Below, piece by piece: positions 6,678 through 12,853 of a DNA stretch of 46,533 bases; position 1 is the first letter of the stretch, and each line of letters opens with the position of its first letter. Origin of the DNA: a bacterium (GTDB lineage Bacteria > Spirochaetota > UBA4802 > UBA5550); contig JAAENB010000241.1 of the NCBI GenBank assembly GCA_024224995.1, positions 1-46,533 of the forward strand. Reading direction: 5' to 3'. The translations under genes were made by a program, and so were the position numbers. The notes below the pieces were generated by a model that saw only the letters and a program-made list of their open reading frames with translations, was not told where the DNA came from and did no database searches.

Positions 6678-8333
6678 ATGGAAATACTGAAGCAGAATGA
6701 TAAAATAAAGCGAAAAGGTCCTGTAGTCCTTATTATAATGGACGGAATGGGGATTGGAAAAGGGGATGAAGGAGATGCTTTTTTTCACGGAAGAACCCCT
6801 GTTCTGGACAGGTTGAGGAACGCGTATCCCTACACGACTTTAAAAGCTCACGGAACTGCTGTAGGACTTCCCAGTGACAATGACATGGGTAACTCTGAGG
6901 TTGGCCATAACGCTCTTGGAGCCGGAAAGGTCTACGAACAGGGTGCTAAGCTGGTATCGGAAGCCATATCTTCGGGTAAGATGTTTGAGGCGGGTATGTG
7001 GCAGAAACTGACAGTGAAGCCTATAAAAGAAGGTTCCACGCTTCATTTTATTGGGCTCCTTTCCGATGGGAATGTTCATTCTCATATTGACCACCTTCTC
7101 AAAATGATCGAGGAGGCTGCTGAAGACGGCATAAAAAAACTAAAGGTTCATATTCTGCTTGATGGCAGGGATGTTCCCGAAACCTCGGCTCCCCTGTATA
7201 TTGACCAGCTGGAAGAATTCCTGGGCAAATTTACTGCTAAAGGACTCGATTACCGTATCGCCTCAGGCGGCGGCAGGATGGTTACCACAATGGACCGCTA
7301 CGAGGCCGATTGGAATATTGTCAAGCGCGGCTGGGACGCCCATGTCCTTGGAACTGCCCGGCCGTTTAAGTCTGCCATGGAAGCCCTGGATACCTTCCGG
7401 GAAGAAGATTCCGACATTACCGACCAGTATTTGCCTTCTTTTACGATTGTTGACGATAATGGGCCCGTGGGCACAATAGAAGACCATGATTCCGTTATCT
7501 TTTTTAATTTCCGGGGAGACCGGGCTATTGAGATGAGCAGGGCTTTTGGTGAAAAAGATTTTTCCGTCTTTGACCGGGAGCGGCATCCTGAAGTGCTCTA
7601 TGCCGGTATGATGGAATATGACGGTGACTTAAAGATCCCTCATAACTATCTTGTTACGCCTCCTGAAATTGACAATACAATCAGTGAGTACCTGGTTCAC
7701 GCAGGGGTAAGCCAGTTTGCTATTTCCGAGACCCAGAAATTTGGGCATGTAACCTATTTCTGGAACGGCAACAGAAGCGGTAAGTTTGATGAGCTTACAG
7801 AGACCTATGTTGAAATTCCTTCGGATAAACTTGAATTTAACCAGCGGCCCTGGATGAAAGCTGCTGAGATTACTGATGAAGTTATTAAAGCCGTAAAAAG
7901 CGGTGAACATGACTTTATCCGGCTTAATCTTGCTAATGGGGATATGGTTGGCCATACCGGAGATTTCGAAGCTGCCATTATCGCGGGTGAGACAGTGGAT
8001 CTCTGCGTCCGAAGAATGATAAATGTTATTGAAGATTGCGGCGGCATTGCTGTTCTTACGGCAGATCACGGCAATCTCGATGAAATGTATGAGAAAGATA
8101 AAAAGACCGGGGAAATTAAGGTCGATAAAGAGACCGGTATCCGTAAGAATAAAACCTCACATACATTGAACCCGGTACCCTTTATTATTGTTGATCCCGA
8201 TTTTAATAATGAGTATAAGCTGGCAGACCTTGATGAGGCACCGGGTCTTGCCAATGTAGCGGCAACACTTCTCATGCTCCTGGGATTTGATCCTGTTAAA
8301 GAATATATGCCTTCGATTATTGAGTATATATAA
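6678..8333 (+). CDS. gpmI: 2,3-bisphosphoglycerate-independent phosphoglycerate mutase
   Basis: Interconverts 3- and 2-phosphoglycerate in glycolysis using two Mn ions and a phosphoserine intermediate. The 551-residue protein shows the first metal motif IIMDGMGIG (D22), the nucleophile in MGNSEVGHN (S73), the substrate loop LLDGRDVPETSAP, the second metal cluster ending in LTADHGN, and the late SHTLNPVPFI block. The length and inserts such as YFWNGNRSGKFDELTE resemble the longer plant-like iPGM branch and not the roughly 510-residue bacterial type. I chose ATG 6678, preceded by AGAGAGGA; an upstream in-frame extension to 6579 would overlap the STAS gene and has no motif. mobA starts 2 bp after the stop. 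Confidence 0.95.
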   Translation: MEILKQNDKIKRKGPVVLIIMDGMGIGKGDEGDAFFHGRTPVLDRLRNAYPYTTLKAHGTAVGLPSDNDMGNSEVGHNALGAGKVYEQGAKLVSEAISSGKMFEAGMWQKLTVKPIKEGSTLHFIGLLSDGNVHSHIDHLLKMIEEAAEDGIKKLKVHILLDGRDVPETSAPLYIDQLEEFLGKFTAKGLDYRIASGGGRMVTTMDRYEADWNIVKRGWDAHVLGTARPFKSAMEALDTFREEDSDITDQYLPSFTIVDDNGPVGTIEDHDSVIFFNFRGDRAIEMSRAFGEKDFSVFDRERHPEVLYAGMMEYDGDLKIPHNYLVTPPEIDNTISEYLVHAGVSQFAISETQKFGHVTYFWNGNRSGKFDELTETYVEIPSDKLEFNQRPWMKAAEITDEVIKAVKSGEHDFIRLNLANGDMVGHTGDFEAAIIAGETVDLCVRRMINVIEDCGGIAVLTADHGNLDEMYEKDKKTGEIKVDKETGIRKNKTSHTLNPVPFIIVDPDFNNEYKLADLDEAPGLANVAATLLMLLGFDPVKEYMPSIIEYI

Positions 8334-8335
8334 AA

Positions 8336-8917
8336 ATGGGAGAAAAAAATATAGTTCCCGCGTATATAATCGCGGGGGGGAAAAGCAAGCGTTTTGGCAC
8401 GGATAAGTCTCTGCATGATTATGAAGGCAAGCCCCTTATTCAGCATATTTTCGATGCAGTAAACCCGGTATTTGATAATATTTACATTTCAGCTAACGAT
8501 GGAGAGAAGTATTCTTTTCTTGGAGTGGAAACAGTGCCCGACATTGTTCCCGATCTGGGACCCATTGGAGGGCTCTATAGTGTTCTTTGCCACGCAAAGG
8601 AAAATGGCGCGGACAGTGCCTTTGTTGTTCCCTGTGATATGCCCAATCTTAACGCGGATTTAATTGAATATATGCTCTCCATTCCCATGGAATATGATCT
8701 AATCATTCCCGTGCTGGGCAGCTATTATGAACCTCTTCACGCCATATATTCCATTAAGTGTTTAGACCCGCTTAAGGAGCTTATCGACAATAATAAACGA
8801 AAAATTATTGAACTTGTTGATAAGGTTGAAATACGGCCCGTAGGGGAAGGGGAGATTGAGTTTTACGATGACCCCATGTTTATCTTCAGGAATATTAATT
8901 ACCAGGAAGACGCATAG
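8336..8917 (+). CDS. mobA: Molybdenum cofactor guanylyltransferase (MobA-like)
   Basis: The 193-residue nucleotidyltransferase begins with the signature GGKSKRFGTDK (residues 14-24), which binds GTP. It continues with DIVPDLGPIGGL and the metal-binding VVPCDMP. MobA joins GMP to molybdopterin to give the guanine dinucleotide cofactor. The gene starts 2 bp after gpmI on the same strand, so the pair is probably one transcript, though the two functions are unrelated. No other molybdenum gene is in the window. A different sugar-nucleotide or NTP transferase role is less likely given the DIVPDLGPIGGL block. Confidence 0.88.
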   Translation: MGEKNIVPAYIIAGGKSKRFGTDKSLHDYEGKPLIQHIFDAVNPVFDNIYISANDGEKYSFLGVETVPDIVPDLGPIGGLYSVLCHAKENGADSAFVVPCDMPNLNADLIEYMLSIPMEYDLIIPVLGSYYEPLHAIYSIKCLDPLKELIDNNKRKIIELVDKVEIRPVGEGEIEFYDDPMFIFRNINYQEDA

Positions 8918-8922
8918 GGGAT

Positions 8923-8957
8923 GGTAATCGGTAATCGGTAATTGGTAATTGGTAATC
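8923..8957. repeat. Tandem heptamer repeat (GGTAATC/T, five copies)
   Basis: Five head-to-tail units read GGTAATC, GGTAATC, GGTAATT, GGTAATT, GGTAATC, starting 6 bp after the mobA stop. Single copies of the unit appear at 6623 and 6654. This is a short tandem repeat; there are no spacers, so it is not a CRISPR. Copy number may vary by slippage. Confidence 0.85.
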
Positions 8958-9009
8958 GGTGGGGAGATAAGATTTTTCCGGAGTCTCCCAACCGACAACT
9001 GTAAACTGA

Positions 9010-9687
9010 CTAGTAGAACCGGTGGACGTAGCCTATTTGCGCCATTGCCTGTGGACTTGATATTTCTTTTGAAGCATCTGTTTTTTTAACAACAGCAATA
9101 CCAAATTCCAGGAAGAACCCCCTCAGGTTAAGGTTGTATACCGCTCCGTAAGATAGAAATTCCATGGGGTCAAAAAAGTTGAAATGGACAAAATTTCCGA
9201 TTATTGAGATTCCGTGAAGAACTCCGGCGCTTTCATGGATCTTTATCATGCAATTTAATTGAATTCCATGGTAGTTCTCACTCAGGTAAAAGCCGGATAA
9301 ATGGAAGCCCAGGTACCTGAAGTAATACCCGGCAACCAGGTTTATCGCAGATGGAGTCCCTATGGACGCGCCCAGGACAGGGTATTGCCTGCGCCCTGAA
9401 GCGGTCTCTTCCTCTGTACTATTATCATCATCATATTCAATTGTCCCTGTTTTTTTTTCATCGATTATTATCTCTTCACCATTTGAAAAAACGACCTTTT
9501 TAACATCTTTTTTGGGGTAAATGGCAAATTGTACTTCGCCCTGAGGGTCGTACTCAACATCATTGTTGGTGATCCGTACGATTTTTCCTCTTACAATGAG
9601 GCCGCTTTTTAGATAGATATAATCGGCAAACGCATTGCTGCTGATAAGAATAATTGCGCAAATTAACCATATTGTTTTGTTTTTCAT
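9010..9687 (-). CDS. Secreted protein, probably outer-membrane-associated; unknown function
   Basis: The 225-residue product starts with a clear signal peptide (KNKTIWLICAIILISSNAFA, cut before DYIYL). A small strand-rich unit follows, DYIYLKSGLIVRGKIVRIT, a pattern often seen in spirochaete and other Gram-negative envelope proteins. After an acidic linker (about residues 75-98) comes a region of alternating hydrophobic strands with aromatic residues that ends in RFY, like an outer-membrane barrel end. AGGAG lies 7 bp upstream of the ATG. It is divergent from purF across a gap with a perfect 23-bp palindrome. I do not recognise a named family. Confidence 0.8.
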   Translation of the reverse strand: MKNKTIWLICAIILISSNAFADYIYLKSGLIVRGKIVRITNNDVEYDPQGEVQFAIYPKKDVKKVVFSNGEEIIIDEKKTGTIEYDDDNSTEEETASGRRQYPVLGASIGTPSAINLVAGYYFRYLGFHLSGFYLSENYHGIQLNCMIKIHESAGVLHGISIIGNFVHFNFFDPMEFLSYGAVYNLNLRGFFLEFGIAVVKKTDASKEISSPQAMAQIGYVHRFY

Positions 9688-9767
9688 TTGTTTCTCCTAT
9701 AAAAATATAGTGCTCTTTTTTGCTTGTTTTGGACAAAGTTTTTGTAAATAATCCGGAAAAATGTTAT

Positions 9768-9790
9768 CTTAATATTATCATAATATTAAG
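9768..9790. promoter_or_regulatory. 23-bp perfect palindrome between divergent genes (candidate operator)
   Basis: The arms CTTAATATTAT and ATAATATTAAG flank a single C. It sits in the 253-bp divergent space, 81 bp from the minus-strand envelope gene start and 151 bp from purF. Its perfect symmetry suggests an operator for one or both directions, though AT-rich palindromes can arise by chance. Confidence 0.5.
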
Positions 9791-9872
9791 CTGGTGTTAA
9801 TTAATTGTTGAATAACTGATAAAATGCTTTACAATAACTCTCTCAAATCTATTTTGGACACGTCAATGTGAG

Positions 9873-9913
9873 CAGGGCAAGTATTTTTAATTAATACCCT
9901 GTATTTTTTTTCG
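9873..9913 (+). terminator. Hairpin plus T-run in the purF leader (possible attenuator)
   Basis: CAGG-(bulge)-GTATT pairs with AATAC-CCTG and is followed by TATTTTTTTT, ending about 28 bp before the purF ATG. On the plus strand this looks like a weak intrinsic terminator ahead of purF, which would make it an attenuator if the promoter is upstream. No known purine riboswitch core was seen in 9690-9940. Confidence 0.35.
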
Positions 9914-9940
9914 AGTAGAAAATTATAGTAACGGACAGTT

Positions 9941-11395
9941 ATGGATTCAATAGAAATCTCGCATTTTGAAGACAATGGCAAGCCAAAGGATGAATGTGGC
10001 GTATTTGGAATATACGGAAATCCCAGGGCTACAAATTTAACCTATTTAGGTCTTTATTCACTCCAACATAGAGGGCAGGAATCTGCCGGAATAGCTTCTT
10101 CCGATGGTGATCATATTTATCGAAAAGCCGGAATGGGAAAGGTTGTTGATATTTTTTCAGAGGATCATATTGAAAACCTGAAGGGTTATATGGCCATTGG
10201 GCATAACCGGTATTCAACTACGGGTTCTTCTTTTTTAAGGAATGCCCAGCCCCTTCGTGCTGATTCTATCCTGGGGCCCATTGTTCTGGCTCATAACGGT
10301 AATTTAACCAATGCCGGGGCCTTACGTCTGGAGCTTGAAAAAAAGGGTCATATTTTTCAAACAACCAATGACTCGGAAGTTATTGTTCATCTTATGGCCA
10401 GTTCCGGCATTCGGGATTTTTCCGATGCCCTGATCCACGCGCTCAAACTGGTTAAGGGAGCCTATTCTCTTATTATGATGAATAAGGAAAAGATTTACGC
10501 TGCTCGTGATCCTCACGGGTTTAGACCCCTGGTTTTGGGAGAGCTCGATAATTCATTTGTCGTTGCTTCCGAGACCTGTGCTTTTGATATTATTGATGCC
10601 AAGTATATCAGGGAAGTACGGCAGGGAGAGGTAATGGAGATATCCAAGTATGGTATCAATTCCTTTTTTCCCTTTGAGAACAAAAAACAGTCTCTCTGTG
10701 TATTTGAATATATTTATTTCTCAAGACCCGACAGTCTCATTTTTGGAGAATCCGTTCACGATATGAGAATTAAACTGGGCCGCATGCTGTCGAAGCAGGC
10801 CCCTGTTGAGGCCGATATTGTGGTACCTATTCCCGATTCATCCGTTTGCGCGGCTATGGGATACGCCAGAGAATCGGGCATCCCCTATGAAATGGGTATG
10901 ATCCGGAGCCATTATATTGGCCGGACATTTATTGAACCAAGCCAGAAGATAAGAGATTTTGGCGCGAAAATCAAGTTTAACGTGGTAAAATCTTCGGTTG
11001 AAGGCAAGAGAATCATTGTTGTTGATGACTCCATTATGCGGGGTACTACAATGAGAAAGATCATGAAAATGTTCAGAAAGGCCGGCGCCAAAGAGATCCA
11101 TGTGCGGATCTCGGCCCCTCCTACGAAGTTTCCCTGTTTTTACGGTATCGACATTCCTACGCATAAGGAACTGATCGCTGCTACACATACTATAGAAGAG
11201 ATCCGTAAATATCTCAGGGTCGATTCTATTGAATATATGACCGTTGAAACCATGATTGGAGCTCTTGACTCTAAAATGGAGTTTTGCACTGCCTGTTTTG
11301 ACGGGAATTACCCCTGCGAACTGGAAGAAGCTTCGGGTGTGGAAGATGATCAGAAGTATCTTTTTGAGGATATGGGGAATAGCGAGTATTACTAG
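9941..11395 (+). CDS. purF: Amidophosphoribosyltransferase
   Basis: Catalyses the first committed step of purine synthesis: PRPP and glutamine to 5-phosphoribosylamine. The 484-residue protein has the Ntn-type glutaminase domain, whose nucleophile C19 (DECGVFGIYG) would be exposed by removal of an 18-residue propeptide. The YSLQHRGQESAG and HNRYSTTG blocks follow. The C-terminal half holds the PRPP loop IIVVDDSIMRGTT. Cysteines in KQSLCVFEY, KFPCFYGID and the late CTAC suggest the Fe4S4 cluster of the Bacillus-type enzyme. A strong terminator follows. It stands alone here, without other pur genes. Confidence 0.96.
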   Translation: MDSIEISHFEDNGKPKDECGVFGIYGNPRATNLTYLGLYSLQHRGQESAGIASSDGDHIYRKAGMGKVVDIFSEDHIENLKGYMAIGHNRYSTTGSSFLRNAQPLRADSILGPIVLAHNGNLTNAGALRLELEKKGHIFQTTNDSEVIVHLMASSGIRDFSDALIHALKLVKGAYSLIMMNKEKIYAARDPHGFRPLVLGELDNSFVVASETCAFDIIDAKYIREVRQGEVMEISKYGINSFFPFENKKQSLCVFEYIYFSRPDSLIFGESVHDMRIKLGRMLSKQAPVEADIVVPIPDSSVCAAMGYARESGIPYEMGMIRSHYIGRTFIEPSQKIRDFGAKIKFNVVKSSVEGKRIIVVDDSIMRGTTMRKIMKMFRKAGAKEIHVRISAPPTKFPCFYGIDIPTHKELIAATHTIEEIRKYLRVDSIEYMTVETMIGALDSKMEFCTACFDGNYPCELEEASGVEDDQKYLFEDMGNSEYY

Positions 11396-11403
11396 GTTCT
11401 CGG

Positions 11404-11440
11404 CTCCGCTCGGACACCGGAGCGGGATATTTTTTTTTGC
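11404..11440 (+). terminator. Intrinsic terminator of purF
   Basis: GCTCCG (11404-11409) pairs with CGGAGC (11418-11423), with an alternative register CCGCTC/GAGCGG. The stem is followed by GGGATATTTTTTTTT. It separates purF from the tRNA-Trp promoter that starts at 11441. Confidence 0.8.
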
Positions 11441-11470
11441 TTGACTGATATCGGTGTTTTTCGGTATTAT
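11441..11470 (+). promoter_or_regulatory. Promoter of tRNA-Trp
   Basis: TTGACT (11441-11446), an 18-bp spacer and TATTAT (11465-11470) lie about 27 bp upstream of the tRNA 5' end. The layout is the same as for tRNA-Pro at 4828-4857, which supports both calls. Confidence 0.7.
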
Positions 11471-11496
11471 ATACATATATGAATGCAGCATTATTT

Positions 11497-11569
11497 AGGC
11501 CGTTAGCCTAACTGGTAAGGCACCGGTCTCCAAAACCGGCGATTGCGGGTTCGAATCCCTCACGGCCTG
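11497..11569 (+). tRNA. tRNA-Trp (anticodon CCA)
   Basis: The acceptor stem pairs AGGCCGT with ACGGCCT, with G as the discriminator expected for Trp. The D arm is GCC...GGC. The anticodon stem CCGGT/ACCGG holds the loop CTCCAAA, anticodon CCA. The T arm is GCGGG-TTCGAAT-CCCTC with one mismatch. CCA is not fully encoded. The part from 11515 to the 3' end recurs at 18994-19050, marking this gene as the integration site of the following island. Confidence 0.95.
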
Positions 11570-11570
11570 C
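11515..11570 (+). repeat. Left attachment site within tRNA-Trp
   Basis: From GTAAGGCACC to the tRNA 3' end. The first 32 bases (11515-11546) are identical to 18994-19025. The final stretch (TCCCTCACGGCCTGCATT) is also identical, with a small divergent patch in the T-stem between them. It covers the D-loop end, anticodon arm and T arm, the usual extent of tRNA att sites. Confidence 0.75.
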
Positions 11571-11583
11571 ATTTTTTAAGAAG

Positions 11584-11617
11584 AGCCCCGGCGAAAGTCG
11601 GGGCTTTTTGTTTTTTT
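11584..11617 (+). terminator. Intrinsic terminator after tRNA-Trp
   Basis: AGCCCCGGC, a GAAA loop and GTCGGGGCT form a strong stem followed by TTTTGTTTTTTT. It should stop the tRNA transcript before the island genes, so the methyltransferase operon needs its own promoter in the AT-rich 11618-11774. Confidence 0.9.
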
Positions 11618-11774
11618 GGGGTAGGGATTGCGGTTTTCGTGATATAATACTTCAGTTGACCTAAATTATGGTTTATTATCAATATTATTATTATTTTTAT
11701 TGAAAAATGATAATTAATATTTTACTTTGACTTAGTTTAATTGAAATTGATTTTATCTGTATTATCTATCCAAT

Positions 11775-12839
11775 ATGAAAAAGAATAACAAAAATAAATT
11801 ACATGCAATTGATTTCTTCTGCGGTGCCGGTGGGATGACATACGGTTTATCCAAAGCCGGTATTGATGTTATTGCCGGTATTGATATTGACTCGGAATGC
11901 AGGAAAACTTATGAAGTAAATAATCCCGGTTCAGAATTTATTAATTCCAATATTAAAGCCCTTAAATGTGAAGATTTGGAAGAAAGTCTTGGTATTAAGA
12001 AAAATGACGACAGCATGATTTTTGTTGGGTGCAGTCCATGCCAATATTGGACTAAGATGAATACTATTAAGGGGAAATCGGAAGCGTCAAAAAATTTATT
12101 AATTGATTTTAAACGATTTGTTGAGTATTTTAACCCCGGGCATATTGTAATTGAAAATGTTCCGGGCATATTTCGAAATCAGGAAGAAAGCGGATTAAAA
12201 GATTTTTTATTGTTTCTTGAAGAAAATAACTTCTATTCCGATTATGATACTATTTTCGCTTGTCATCACGGAGTTCCGCAATCGAGGAAAAGATTTTTAT
12301 TGGTTGCCAGCCGTATTATTGAAGGAATCAAATTACCGGAAAAAAGAAAGGGTAATCCCCCAACTGTTCAACAGTACATTGGTGAACAAAACGGATTTCG
12401 TAAAATTGAAGCCGGAGATACGGATGATAGCCTTTTTATTCATAGCGCTGCCAGTCTTACTGAAAATAATCTGAAAAGAATTAAGAAGACAAAACATGAC
12501 GGAGGAAATCGTTTTGCCTGGAAGGATGATGATGAACTTCAAATTCCTGCTTATAAAGACAAAGATCATCTTTTTATAGATGTTTACGGACGTATGTACT
12601 GGAATAAACCAGCCCCAACCATAACTACAAGATTTAACAGTTTGTCAAATGGTAGATTCGGTCATCCGGTAGAAGATAGAGCAATTTCTTTACGTGAAGG
12701 TGCTACTCTGCAAACTTTTCCGAAAAAGTATAAATTTTTTGGTCCTAATCAATCAAGTATCACCAGACAGATCGGTAATGCGGTTCCTCCCGAATTATCC
12801 AAAAGAATAGGTAAGGTTTTTACCAAATCATTCAAATAA
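11775..12839 (+). CDS. DNA (cytosine-5-)-methyltransferase
   Basis: A 354-residue C5 methylase that would transfer methyl from S-adenosylmethionine to cytosine in a specific DNA site. Conserved blocks appear in order: motif I DFFCGAGG (residues 13-20), motif IV GCSPCQYW with catalytic C89, motif VI IENVPG (E127), motif VIII QSRKRFLLV, and motifs IX/X with RQIGNAVPPEL at the C-terminus. The target-recognition region between VIII and IX is about 110 residues and its specificity cannot be read. It is the first gene of the island operon; the next start is 14 bp downstream. No partner restriction enzyme of the ordinary type II kind is visible. The vsr gene at 17476 fits a C5-methylating enzyme, as Vsr repairs T:G mismatches left by 5-methylcytosine deamination. 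Confidence 0.95.
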   Translation: MKKNNKNKLHAIDFFCGAGGMTYGLSKAGIDVIAGIDIDSECRKTYEVNNPGSEFINSNIKALKCEDLEESLGIKKNDDSMIFVGCSPCQYWTKMNTIKGKSEASKNLLIDFKRFVEYFNPGHIVIENVPGIFRNQEESGLKDFLLFLEENNFYSDYDTIFACHHGVPQSRKRFLLVASRIIEGIKLPEKRKGNPPTVQQYIGEQNGFRKIEAGDTDDSLFIHSAASLTENNLKRIKKTKHDGGNRFAWKDDDELQIPAYKDKDHLFIDVYGRMYWNKPAPTITTRFNSLSNGRFGHPVEDRAISLREGATLQTFPKKYKFFGPNQSSITRQIGNAVPPELSKRIGKVFTKSFK

Positions 12840-12853
12840 CCGGGGAGTCATAA

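Noticed and set aside
7159..7479. Open frames inside gpmI on both strands
   Set aside because: They are out-of-frame shadows of a strongly conserved enzyme gene.
8923..8957. Tandem repeat as a possible CRISPR
   Set aside because: The units are seven bases long and contiguous, without spacers, and no cas genes are in the window.
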